This document shows positions 9,437 through 18,298 of a stretch of DNA of 48,132 bases, one piece after another. A program made the translations under genes and the position numbers. Below the pieces are notes generated by a model. It saw only the letters and a program-made list of their open reading frames with translations. It had not been told where the DNA came from and did no database searches. How positions within the stretch are numbered: position 1 is the first letter of the stretch; each line of letters opens with the position of its first letter. Origin of the DNA: Candidatus Didemnitutus sp. (lineage in GTDB: Bacteria > Verrucomicrobiota > Verrucomicrobiia > Opitutales > Opitutaceae); contig JAMPXH010000018.1 of the NCBI GenBank assembly GCA_023701285.1, forward strand, positions 1 through 48,132, in the 5' to 3' direction.

Positions 9437-12400
9437 ATGATCACTCCGCCTCTCGCCATGATTCGTTCCCTTGCTGTGCTCCTTCTGACTGTGTCCATTG
9501 CCCTCCCGGGTCGGGCCGAACCGATGCGAACGGATGATTTCAGCCTGCACCTCGCGTCGGGCGCACGTCCGACGGACGGATACTTCCCGATGGGCTTCGT
9601 GCGCGGCGATGCCAGCGCGACGGTCGCAGCAGGTTTCAGTCTGGTGCAGGAGACTTCGATGTTCGCGGGGGCCGCCCAAGGGGAGAAATATCCGGCTCCG
9701 TCTCCCTACCTGCAGGACTCCCGTAATCTCCGGTATTACAGCCTCGCTTTGCCGGCCGACAGCATCGAGTCGCTGATGGTGGCCGGGGCCCGCTCCGGCA
9801 CCGGTGCGACCGCAGCGACAAAGGGCTTCGGCGCCTTGACGCTGGCAATCGGGCCGGACGGCAAGCCGTATGCGCTGCCGGAGTTCAAGACCCGGGATCT
9901 GGCGAAGGTCCGCGACTTGGTCGATGTCTTCGATCCCCGGACGCGCCGCTATCTGCAAAGCTATGTGCGCGCGCATGTGGATTCGCGGGTGAAGTCGCCA
10001 ATCAACGACTCGATCTGGCTCTGGGGCTTGGACAACGAGTGGGAGGCGCCGGCCAATTATTCGCTCGTCGCCCGCGGGCTTTATCTTGAGTGGCTCAAGC
10101 GTGCTTACGGAAGCGACATCGCCGGCTTGAACGCCGCCTGGGGCACGCACTTCAAAGGGTTCGACAAGAAAGTGGTGGCGGCTTTGCCGGGGCCCGCGGA
10201 TTACCGCGCGAGGCCCGGCGAGTTCCTCGACTGGCAGGCGTTTTCCACCGACTATTTCATGCACGTGATGGTCGAACAGGCGAAGGCGATGCACGAAGCC
10301 GATCCGCTCAAGCGCGGTGTCGTGCACAAGAGCACGCAGCTCACGCTCGAGATGCCGGCGACGCGCCGGCTGCGGCTGCTCGATCATGGTCGTTTCGCGG
10401 AGATGATGCGCCCCTACAGCGGCGGGCTTTACGGCATCGACATGTATGGCGCGGGCGACCGCCAGGCTTACGAAACGAGCTACATCTACCATTGCATCCG
10501 ACCCGAGGACCGCGCGCCGGGCTACGGTGTCATGCTGGCGGAGAGCAACAATCACAACGGCCCGGGCCACCAGTTCGCCAGCACGCAGTGGCGGCTGCTC
10601 GCCAACGGCGTGAAGGCGATGATGTTTTTCACGCCAGGCTTCGTGGGCGCGCCGAAGCGCTCGGACTGGGACACGTTTGCGATGATCGATCGCGCGACCG
10701 GTCAGCCGAAGGACAAGTGGTTCTACGCTGCGCGCTGGGCTTCCGCGGTGCATCGCACCGAAGAGTTCTGGAGTCGATCGGTGCCGGCGGAGAAACTGCC
10801 ACGGCTCGCCCTGCTCATGCCGTCGCGCGACGTGTTGCTCTCCGAACGCTCCGAGCGCAACAAGAGCGAAGGACGCTACTCCTATCCGCGCAACCATCGC
10901 TGGATGGTGTATCGCTGGCTGCGCGAGCAGGGCTACTGGGTGGACGTGATCCCCTACGAGAAACTCACGGAGCGTTACCTGCGTGACTACGCCGGGCTGG
11001 TGTTGGTCGGTGCGGAACATCTGAGCACGAGCGAATGCGAGACGGTGGCCCGTTTTGTCGCGGGTGGCGGCGTGCTCGTTGGCGACACCTCGCCGGGCTA
11101 CTACGATATCCACCATCGTGTGCTCGCGGCCTTCGTGAAACCCTCGGGCTTGCGCGTCGCACGCGTGGAGGCGCCGCAACCGGTCGGTTTCCAAGTGGGT
11201 TCGCACCACGTGGAAGGCGTCAGCTCCTATACGGTCGAGGCGGCCGGTGCCCAGGTGCTGGAACGCGATGTCGGCGGACGGCCGCTCGCCTTGTTGCACG
11301 GGTTTCACGGTGGCAAGATCCTGTCGTTGCCGTTCGAGTTGGGCTCGCTGGTCTTGGCGCATCAGGATGCAGCGTTGGCGTCGGTGCAATCGGGGCATGA
11401 GCCGACGGCCGGCTCCGAACAATACGACGCGCATGCCGGCGAATTCGTCATCGGCGAATGGCTGGCGGGCTTGCTGCGGCAGGCGGGTTTGTCCGCTTCG
11501 TATCGCGCGGACTTTGCCGGTTCGCACACGGCGCGCCTCGTGCGGGTGGAGCAGCCGTTCGTGGATGCGCGGGGCAATGTGGCTGTCGTGATCGCGAATC
11601 GCGCTCAATTGCAACCGCAGGAGAAGATTCCGGCCGGGCAGGTGGAGATGCCGTTGCCGAACGGTGCGTGGCGCGAAGGGTGGTGGGCTCCGGCGGGGAA
11701 CGAAACCTTGGTGCGGGTCGCGATCGAGCCATTGGTCGCGGGTCTGCACCGCGTGGCTTTGCCCGCGATCGACACGGCGGGTATTCTCTATCTTTTCCGC
11801 GCGGCCGATCCGCTGCTGGCGGTGGAGAACTTGGCCGGACAGGAGCGTGCGCTCGATGGACAGACGCCGCGCGTGCCGGCGGGAAGCTCCGCCGTGTTGC
11901 CTGTCGCTCTCGTCAACCCGGCTGGCCGCGAACTCGCGCCGGGCTCCTTGCGGCTGAAAGCCCCGCGCGGCTGGAAGGTGGAGCCGGCGGAGATCGAGAC
12001 GCCGCGCGTGCCTGCGGGCGGCAAGCATGCCGTGGAATTTGCGGTGACCTTGCCGGAGAGCGGAGCGGTCGCTCCGCACTGGTCGCAGCCGTTGACCGCG
12101 CGCTGGAGCGAAGGCGGGCGCGATCGGGCCATTGTGACGACCCAGATCGAACCGGTGCCGGACGAGGCCGCTGTTCCGCGCCTCCTGTCCGACAACGCCC
12201 AGTATCCGGCGACTTTCCCGTATCGCCTCGAGACCGGTGCGACCTACCGCTACCTCGCGCCGGTGACGGCGCAGATCAAGGACCCGGTCAGCATCGGCTC
12301 GTCCGGTGTGGGCGGCCGGGCGTTGCTCACGGGCTTCGGCAGCCAAGGCGGTGAGCGCAACAGCTTCAATCGCGGTGGCTATGTGGCGCCGCGTTACGCG

Positions 12401-12688
12401 CGCTATGCCACGCCCGTGGCGGAGGTGCTCTTCGATCTGCAGGCGGTGCGGCGGCTGGCGCGCGTGAACATCGTCAGCGGCCCCGAGCCGGTGATGCTGC
12501 AGAAGCTCGCCGTATCGATCAGTGAAGACGGCGTGATTTTCACGCCGGTGACGGAGCTCACGCCGGAGGGCTCCGCGATGGAACACGAGCTTGCCTTGGC
12601 TGGACTGAAAGCGAGATTTGTGCGGATTCGCGCGGAGTGGCCGTTTGCGGGAGGCACGCTCGACGAAGTCGAAATCTGGGGCTGGTGA
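9437..12688 (+). CDS. Secreted multidomain beta-galactosidase-like hydrolase (GH42-like)
   Basis: This 1083-residue exported protein has a signal peptide at about 1-27 (IRSLAVLLLTVSIALPGRA). The TIM barrel shows WLKRAYGSDIAGLNAAWGT, common in GH42. The probable acid/base is Glu201 in LDNEWEAP and the probable nucleophile is Glu369 in VMLAESNNHNGPG. The 168-residue spacing fits GH42. Residues about 455-560 resemble the GH42 trimerisation (amidotransferase-like) domain. A NEW3-type beta-sandwich around 815-890 and a C-terminal discoidin/F5-8-like domain follow. The gene starts 19 bases after pgmB and is likely co-transcribed. Beta-galactosidase activity is inferred; assignment to GH42 or to a sister family is the main uncertainty. 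Confidence 0.75.
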   Translation: MITPPLAMIRSLAVLLLTVSIALPGRAEPMRTDDFSLHLASGARPTDGYFPMGFVRGDASATVAAGFSLVQETSMFAGAAQGEKYPAPSPYLQDSRNLRYYSLALPADSIESLMVAGARSGTGATAATKGFGALTLAIGPDGKPYALPEFKTRDLAKVRDLVDVFDPRTRRYLQSYVRAHVDSRVKSPINDSIWLWGLDNEWEAPANYSLVARGLYLEWLKRAYGSDIAGLNAAWGTHFKGFDKKVVAALPGPADYRARPGEFLDWQAFSTDYFMHVMVEQAKAMHEADPLKRGVVHKSTQLTLEMPATRRLRLLDHGRFAEMMRPYSGGLYGIDMYGAGDRQAYETSYIYHCIRPEDRAPGYGVMLAESNNHNGPGHQFASTQWRLLANGVKAMMFFTPGFVGAPKRSDWDTFAMIDRATGQPKDKWFYAARWASAVHRTEEFWSRSVPAEKLPRLALLMPSRDVLLSERSERNKSEGRYSYPRNHRWMVYRWLREQGYWVDVIPYEKLTERYLRDYAGLVLVGAEHLSTSECETVARFVAGGGVLVGDTSPGYYDIHHRVLAAFVKPSGLRVARVEAPQPVGFQVGSHHVEGVSSYTVEAAGAQVLERDVGGRPLALLHGFHGGKILSLPFELGSLVLAHQDAALASVQSGHEPTAGSEQYDAHAGEFVIGEWLAGLLRQAGLSASYRADFAGSHTARLVRVEQPFVDARGNVAVVIANRAQLQPQEKIPAGQVEMPLPNGAWREGWWAPAGNETLVRVAIEPLVAGLHRVALPAIDTAGILYLFRAADPLLAVENLAGQERALDGQTPRVPAGSSAVLPVALVNPAGRELAPGSLRLKAPRGWKVEPAEIETPRVPAGGKHAVEFAVTLPESGAVAPHWSQPLTARWSEGGRDRAIVTTQIEPVPDEAAVPRLLSDNAQYPATFPYRLETGATYRYLAPVTAQIKDPVSIGSSGVGGRALLTGFGSQGGERNSFNRGGYVAPRYARYATPVAEVLFDLQAVRRLARVNIVSGPEPVMLQKLAVSISEDGVIFTPVTELTPEGSAMEHELALAGLKARFVRIRAEWPFAGGTLDEVEIWGW

Positions 12689-12792
12689 CGTTCCGGTAAT
12701 GGAACCCGTCTGGCCCGGGAAGGGGCTTTGCCGTTGTCCGTCTCTGGCGCGTGCCAGCTAATGCGCATCGTTCGACTGTTAGGATGAGTTTC

Positions 12793-12816
12793 GCATCCCG
12801 AGCTGCCCCGGGATGC
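12793..12816 (+). promoter_or_regulatory. Leader hairpin upstream of the TonB receptor gene
   Basis: A perfect 8-base inverted repeat, gcatcccg / cgggatgc, has an 8-base loop and ends 21 bases before the ATG at 12838. No T-run follows, so it is not an obvious terminator. It could affect translation or mark a regulator site. Function is unknown. Confidence 0.35.
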
Positions 12817-12837
12817 ATGCCACACCCTGTTCTACCC

Positions 12838-15036
12838 ATGGATATCACCCCCCTGTGTTTTCGTCGCGCGCTGACTGTAGTAGTCGGCGGCTTGGTCTGT
12901 TCGTTGAGCGGCTGGGCCCAGCAAAGCCCGCGCGCGACGCCCGTTGCCGAGGAGCCCGTGTTGGAGCTCACGCCTTTCGAAGTGAACGCCTCCGCGGACG
13001 ACGGCTATCGCGTCACGAACGCGCTCTCCGGCACGCGATTCAACACCAACCTGCTCGACCTGCCCAAGGCGGTCGACGTGGTCTCGTCCGAATTCATGAA
13101 GGACATCGGTGCGATCGATCTCGCCAGCGCGATGCAGTATACCGCGGGCGTGAATCAGGATGGTCCTCCGGGCGCCGATGACATCACAGGCGGGCGCTTC
13201 ACGGTGCGCGGTTTCAGTTCGGACACCCGCTACCGCAACGGCTACGCGACCTCGTTCATCGTCGATCCGATCCTGCTTGAGCGCATCGAGATCATCAAGG
13301 GCCCGTCGTCTGTCTTCTCCGGTCCCATCGAGCCGGGCGGCACGCTCAATTACATCACCCGGCGCCCGCCGGCGCAGCGCACGACCAATCTCAACCTTCG
13401 CTACGAAAGCTACGACCGCTACCGCGCCCAGATCGTCGACGGCGGCCCCATCAATCGGGCGAAGACGCTCTCCTACCGGGTGGCCGGCGTTTATGAAGAC
13501 TTCGGCAGCTATCAGGATTTCGCCCGGCGGGAGCGCTACGTGCTCGCCGGCACGTTGCTCTGGCGGCCGAACCGCCGCACGACGGTGCAGACCGACCTGC
13601 AGTATATCGACAACCGCATCGTGCCCGCGGCCGATGTTCCCTACTTCAACACCAAGACGGTGGGCGGCGTCGTGCAGTATTACTTCGAGCCGAACGTCCC
13701 GCATTCCTTCAATCGCATGGGACCGAACACCAAGTCGGACTTGGTGCAATTCAGCGCGATCACCGACGTCACCTATGTTTTCAACTCCACCTGGTCTGTG
13801 CGCGCCGGCCTGCTCTATTCCTACCAGGATTTGGAGCGCCTCCTCATCGGCGGCTCCACCAAGGTCACCGTTAACGCCACGACCGGCGTCCGCACCGTGG
13901 TGCGCACGGATGCCTCCTACGAGCCCAACGCCGTCAGCCACGTCGCCTCCCCGCAGGTCTATCTGCTCGGCGACTTCAAGTATGCCGGCATCGGCCACAA
14001 GCTCATCGTCGGGGCGGAGCTCTACTACAACGACCAGCGCAACGATGTCTACCGTCGCGCCACGAAGTTTCCCGACGTGAACATCGATCGCGGCACGAAC
14101 AACGACTACACCGTCGGCAATCCCTTCGATCGCAACGAATACAAGCCCTCCGATCTGCGCCGCGTCCTGAACCGCCACACCGGCGGATCCATGAACAACG
14201 TCTTCACGCTGTTCGACGGGCGCATGACCGCCATGCAAGCGCTGCGCTACAGCACGGTCGACACCATCCGCAAGAACCTCATGGGCGCCGGCACGCGCGT
14301 CGCGACTGACCAGGATAATCTGGTGCAAAGCTACGGCGTCTCCTACCGCGTGCTGCCGCGTCTCACCGCTTTCGTCAGCTACAGCGAATCCTTCATTCCG
14401 CAGTCGGTCTTCAGCTTCGACGGCAACATCCTCGAACCCATCAAGGGCTCGGGTTGGGACTACGGGTTGAAGTTCGACCTTTTGGCCGGACGCCTCTCCG
14501 GCACGGTGGTCGGCTACGACATCACGCGGGAAAACGCGCCCTTCACCGACCCGAACCACGCCGGTTTCTATCTCGCGACCGGCGAGACCGCCAGCCAAGG
14601 CGTCGAGGTCAGTCTGCAAGTGCGTCCGTTGGAGGACTGGCAGATCGCCGCCAGCTATTCCTACATCGATGCCGAGGTCGTGAAGGACTCGAGCGCCGTG
14701 CGCCTGGGCCGCGCCGCCAACATCCCCGACCATCAGTTCTCCATCTGGAATAACTATCGTTTCAAGGACGGCGTCCTCAAGGGCGTCGGCGCCGGCGTCG
14801 GCGTCATTCGCGTCGGTAATCGCCGGGGCAATCCGTCGTTGCCCGACCAGCGCGCCATCAATGCCGAGGCCTACACGAAGGTCGACGCCTACGTCTCCTA
14901 CGCCCGCAAGATTTTCGGACGCGCGTGGGACTTCCGTTTGGAGGCCAACAACCTGACCGACGAGGAATACCTCGTCTCCTACACCGGCTACGGGATGCCC
15001 CGCACCATCGCCGGCTCCATCGGTGTCCGCTTCTGA
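12838..15036 (+). CDS. TonB-dependent outer-membrane receptor
   Basis: This 732-residue outer-membrane beta-barrel imports ligands using TonB energy. A signal peptide (FRRALTVVVGGLVCSLSGWAQ) is followed by LELTPFEVNASADDGYRVTN and a plug domain with SEFMKDIGAIDLASAMQYTAGV, TVRGFSS and GPSSVFSGPIEPGGTLNYIT. The barrel ends in GSIGVRF with the usual terminal Phe. No N-terminal carboxypeptidase-like domain is present and no SusD partner is nearby, so it is not a classical SusC. Its size is like siderophore-type receptors, but its place among hydrolase genes suggests sugar uptake. ATG 12838 gives a proper signal peptide; the in-frame opening to 12751 does not. No Shine-Dalgarno is visible. Confidence 0.9.
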   Translation: MDITPLCFRRALTVVVGGLVCSLSGWAQQSPRATPVAEEPVLELTPFEVNASADDGYRVTNALSGTRFNTNLLDLPKAVDVVSSEFMKDIGAIDLASAMQYTAGVNQDGPPGADDITGGRFTVRGFSSDTRYRNGYATSFIVDPILLERIEIIKGPSSVFSGPIEPGGTLNYITRRPPAQRTTNLNLRYESYDRYRAQIVDGGPINRAKTLSYRVAGVYEDFGSYQDFARRERYVLAGTLLWRPNRRTTVQTDLQYIDNRIVPAADVPYFNTKTVGGVVQYYFEPNVPHSFNRMGPNTKSDLVQFSAITDVTYVFNSTWSVRAGLLYSYQDLERLLIGGSTKVTVNATTGVRTVVRTDASYEPNAVSHVASPQVYLLGDFKYAGIGHKLIVGAELYYNDQRNDVYRRATKFPDVNIDRGTNNDYTVGNPFDRNEYKPSDLRRVLNRHTGGSMNNVFTLFDGRMTAMQALRYSTVDTIRKNLMGAGTRVATDQDNLVQSYGVSYRVLPRLTAFVSYSESFIPQSVFSFDGNILEPIKGSGWDYGLKFDLLAGRLSGTVVGYDITRENAPFTDPNHAGFYLATGETASQGVEVSLQVRPLEDWQIAASYSYIDAEVVKDSSAVRLGRAANIPDHQFSIWNNYRFKDGVLKGVGAGVGVIRVGNRRGNPSLPDQRAINAEAYTKVDAYVSYARKIFGRAWDFRLEANNLTDEEYLVSYTGYGMPRTIAGSIGVRF

Positions 15037-15073
15037 TCCAAGCCCACGCAACCTTTCTTCAACCCCCATCACC

Positions 15074-15937
15074 ATGACCAAGACCTCCTCATTCCTCCGC
15101 CGGACCTTCGCCGTCGCGGCCTTCGCCGGTTGTGCGGCCGCTGCGTCCGCGCAGAGCTACGTTTCACTCGATTTCAGCGACAACACACAGTTCACCCTGA
15201 GCGATTTCGTGATGCGCAACGGCAACGCCAAGGCCTCGACGCTGGGCAGCGCTGCCTGGTCCAACGCCGCCGGCTCCGACGAGGCCTCCGGCCGCATCAA
15301 CCTCGCGGTCACCGCCACACAGGAGTTCTCCTATTACTATGCGACGCCGATCACGGTCGGCAGCGGCGTGGTGGTGTCCTACGATTTCCTCGCGACGCAG
15401 TTCACCGCCGGCGGGCTCTCCCGCACGGGCATCGGCCTCTCGGTCATCAACCCTGCGATCGCCACCGCCAGCGCGGACCTGAACCTCGTGGGGAGCAACA
15501 CCGCGCCGCAATCGCGCTTGATCAAGCTGGCTTCGGACACCACGGCGACGTTCGAGACGCGTAACACCAACAACTACGAGGCCGTCACCGGCGTCAGCTT
15601 GGCCGGCGGCAGCTGGTATCGTTTCACGGCGACGTTCATCCCCGATGCGATCAACGGCACCTACGCGATCAGCACGCAGCTCTACGATTTCACCACGGAC
15701 AGCATCGTCGCCGCCGCGAGCGGCGACACCAAGGCCACCGCGACGAGCACCTTCTTCTCGAACGGCGAAGCGCTGGACATCTACGTCGGCCTGCTGGCGC
15801 AGAGCCAGTATGGCGGTGCGATCGCCATCGACAATTTCAGCATCGCGGCGATTCCCGAGCCTTCCACCTATGCGCTTTTTGCCGGCGTCGGCGGGTTGCT
15901 GCTCGCGCTGCGGCGCCGCTTCGCCCGTCAAGGGTAA
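15074..15937 (+). CDS. PEP-CTERM sorted surface protein with a module shared by the next gene
   Basis: This 287-residue exported protein has a signal peptide (RRTFAVAAFAGCAAAASAQ). Its C-terminal PEP-CTERM signal comprises IPEPSTYALFAGVGGLLLAL and an Arg-rich tail, recognised by the exosortase system. The body (about 25-255) is a predicted beta-rich module with LGSAAWSNAAGSDEASGRI, SRLIKLAS, FETRN, WYRFTATFIP and IYVGLLAQSQYGGAIAIDNF. The same pattern occurs in the N-terminal part of the hydrolase encoded next door. It lies 37 bases after the TonB receptor gene, so it is probably co-transcribed. The module has no function I recognise; carbohydrate binding or surface display of partner proteins is inference. 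ATG 15074 is chosen for the signal peptide. Confidence 0.85.
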   Translation: MTKTSSFLRRTFAVAAFAGCAAAASAQSYVSLDFSDNTQFTLSDFVMRNGNAKASTLGSAAWSNAAGSDEASGRINLAVTATQEFSYYYATPITVGSGVVVSYDFLATQFTAGGLSRTGIGLSVINPAIATASADLNLVGSNTAPQSRLIKLASDTTATFETRNTNNYEAVTGVSLAGGSWYRFTATFIPDAINGTYAISTQLYDFTTDSIVAAASGDTKATATSTFFSNGEALDIYVGLLAQSQYGGAIAIDNFSIAAIPEPSTYALFAGVGGLLLALRRRFARQG

Positions 15938-15961
15938 CGGGCGGCAGCGCCGTTCATCTGG

Positions 15962-15988
15962 GCGGCGGGAGTGCCATTCTCCCGCCGC
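15962..15988 (+). repeat. Strong intergenic hairpin between the PEP-CTERM and hydrolase genes
   Basis: A perfect 10-base inverted repeat (gcggcgggag / ctcccgccgc) has the loop tgccatt. It is followed by ttgaatct rather than a real T-run. It may be an attenuating or mRNA-stabilising stem, or one copy of a genome-wide palindrome. Confidence 0.5.
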
Positions 15989-16012
15989 TTGAATCTCTGC
16001 TGTCCATTCCCC

Positions 16013-18295
16013 ATGAAATCCTGCGCTTTTCACCGCCTGTTCACCGCCTGTGCGCTCGGTTTGGCCTGCCTCGGCGTGCCGGCCCAGGCATCCACGCTCT
16101 ATCCTTTCCACACCGCGTCGCAGATGAACAATTTCGCGATCGCGGCGTCCAGCAGCGGCACGGGAGCTTGGTCCGATGCGCCCGGCGCCGGTGGAGCTCC
16201 CGGCTTGGTGGAGGTGGCGATCAGCGGCGCGCAGACGCGCACCTATTACCAGGCGACGCCGGTGATCCCCGATGCGCAGGGGCTCACGGTCTCGTGCTTC
16301 TTTCGTGCCGCCGCCTACGAGACCACGGCCGTGGCCCGTGTTGCGGTCGGACTTTCGCTGGACCAGGCAAGCAACCTCAGCACGAGCAACACGCCGGTGC
16401 AGGGGCGCCTGATCAAGAATGGGGCCACCAGCGGCGTGTTGGAGGTGCGCAATCCTGTGCCAGCCACGGCGGCCAACACCACAGGCGTGCTGCTCATGAC
16501 AGGGCGTTGGTATCGACTGTCCGCCACCTTCATCCCGCAACCGGCATCGCAATCCTTTCTGGTCACGGTGCGCCTCGAAGATCACGGCATGACGGGTGGC
16601 GTCACGCAGCCGACCTTGCTGGCCACGGCACGGGGAACCCGCACCGGTCTGGCGGATTTCTTCACCACCGACGGCCGCCCCAAGCCTGTCTATGCCGGCT
16701 TGCTGATGCAGAATGACGGTGGCGGAGCCACCGCGTTCGACCAATTCGAGATCCAGGTCGGGCCGCCGGCGTCCCTCGCTTTTCGCGGGACCATCACGAG
16801 CGCCAAGCCCGGGCATTTCTTCACGCCGCAGGAGACGCTCGCTTTCTCGCTGTCGTTGACCGGGCCGGCGAATCTCAGTCGCGATGTGCTGGTCTCGCTG
16901 GTCGATGTGCATGGCGCCACCATCGCGAGCACGACCGTCTATCTGCCGGCCGGGACGGCGCGTCCGGTGACGTTTCCCGTCAATTTTTCGCCGGTCCCCG
17001 AGGGGCTCTATCGCTTGCGGGCCACCGCGCGCGACGAGTGCCTGGGGGAGACCACCGTGGGAGTGGTGCCAGCCGCGCCGGTCGCGACTCCTGAGCCGGC
17101 GAAACGCTTCGGCACCATCGCCCATCTGAAGAATCTCACCGACGCCGATCGCGACATCATGCTCGATCTCATCGCGCGCGCCGGCTTCGGGTGGATCCGC
17201 GAAGGTTTTCTCTGGCATCAATTGCAACCGCAGGCGGGGCAGTGGAGTTGGTCGCGTTACGACGATCTCGTCGATCGCGCGCTGAGTCGCGGCATCGCGG
17301 TGCTGCCCGTGCTTTGTTACACCGCGGAGTGGGCGTCCACTGCGCCGACCGGCACGGCGGCCGTCGAAGCGCGGCAATGGATGCCGCAGGCGGCACCGTG
17401 GGCCAACTACGTGGCGCAGGTGGTGGATCGCTATGCCGATCGCGTCTCGACATGGGAAATCTGGAACGAGCCCAATCTCGCCTCCTATTGGAAGCCCCAG
17501 CCGCTCGCGGCCGATTACGCGGCATTGCTCGCGGCGTCATACGAGTTGATCAAGGACCGCCAGCCGGCGGCAAAAGTCATCTCGGCCGGGCTCAGCACGC
17601 AGGCGATGGACAATCCGGCGGAGACCGCCAATCACGAGGCCACCTTCGTCGCCGCGATGCAGGCGCAGGGAACGGTCTTCGATGTCGTGGGCTTTCACCC
17701 CTACACGGTCGCGGGGCATACGGTGACTCCGGCGCAGCACGAGGCGCGTTTCGAGTCCACACTCGCCAACCTCACAGGGGCGCTGACCGGTTCGGTGTCG
17801 CTATGGTTCACCGAGATGGGCGTCTCCACCTTGTCGCGCATCGTCTCTGAAGAGGCGGCGGCGGATTATCAGGTCATCATGCTCACGAAGGCGGCGGCGC
17901 TCTCCTCGGTCGAGAAGTCCCTTGTCTATTGCTTCCGCGACACCGGCACCGATCCGCTCGAGAAGGAGCACCACTTCGGGCTCGTGAATGCGGACTACAC
18001 GCCGAAGCCCGGCTATTTCGCCGTGCGGCACTTCATCGCCAAGCTCAGCGGGATGACCTTCCACGCGCGCACGCAGGCGCAAGGCGTCACGTTGCACGAG
18101 TTCCGCTCCGGCACGCGGCGCGTGACGGTCGTATGGGCCGACTCGCAGCCGGTCGACGTGGCGTTGCCGCTGGGGGCGGCGAGTGTGGCCGTTTCCCACG
18201 TGACCGGCGCGGCATTGCCCGCCAACTTGAGCACCGGGGTGCTGGCGCTGCGTGTGACCACCAGTCCCGTCTTCCTCGATTACCAGGTCAACTGA
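16013..18295 (+). CDS. Secreted clan GH-A glycoside hydrolase (GH39/GH5-like) with N-terminal module
   Basis: This 760-residue exported protein has a signal peptide (LFTACALGLACLGVPAQAS). Residues about 28-255 are homologous to the body of the upstream PEP-CTERM protein (QGRLIKNGA, LEVRN, WYRLSATFIP, VYAGLLMQNDGGGATAFDQF). Residues about 258-360 form a second beta-sandwich. Residues about 365-760 are a TIM barrel with IARAGFGWIREGFLWHQLQP. The acid/base is Glu486 in WEIWNEPN and the nucleophile is Glu601 in LWFTEMGVS. Their 115-residue spacing resembles GH39. There is no PEP-CTERM tail, so the enzyme is not itself anchored by exosortase. The substrate is unknown; a xylosidase, glucanase or mannanase is possible. 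Confidence 0.8.
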   Translation: MKSCAFHRLFTACALGLACLGVPAQASTLYPFHTASQMNNFAIAASSSGTGAWSDAPGAGGAPGLVEVAISGAQTRTYYQATPVIPDAQGLTVSCFFRAAAYETTAVARVAVGLSLDQASNLSTSNTPVQGRLIKNGATSGVLEVRNPVPATAANTTGVLLMTGRWYRLSATFIPQPASQSFLVTVRLEDHGMTGGVTQPTLLATARGTRTGLADFFTTDGRPKPVYAGLLMQNDGGGATAFDQFEIQVGPPASLAFRGTITSAKPGHFFTPQETLAFSLSLTGPANLSRDVLVSLVDVHGATIASTTVYLPAGTARPVTFPVNFSPVPEGLYRLRATARDECLGETTVGVVPAAPVATPEPAKRFGTIAHLKNLTDADRDIMLDLIARAGFGWIREGFLWHQLQPQAGQWSWSRYDDLVDRALSRGIAVLPVLCYTAEWASTAPTGTAAVEARQWMPQAAPWANYVAQVVDRYADRVSTWEIWNEPNLASYWKPQPLAADYAALLAASYELIKDRQPAAKVISAGLSTQAMDNPAETANHEATFVAAMQAQGTVFDVVGFHPYTVAGHTVTPAQHEARFESTLANLTGALTGSVSLWFTEMGVSTLSRIVSEEAAADYQVIMLTKAAALSSVEKSLVYCFRDTGTDPLEKEHHFGLVNADYTPKPGYFAVRHFIAKLSGMTFHARTQAQGVTLHEFRSGTRRVTVVWADSQPVDVALPLGAASVAVSHVTGAALPANLSTGVLALRVTTSPVFLDYQVN

Positions 18296-18298
18296 CCG

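Noticed and set aside
9386-12586. 1066-codon minus-strand ORF opposite the GH42-like gene
   Set aside because: His/Arg-rich antisense shadow. The plus strand has signal peptide, catalytic motifs and domain order.
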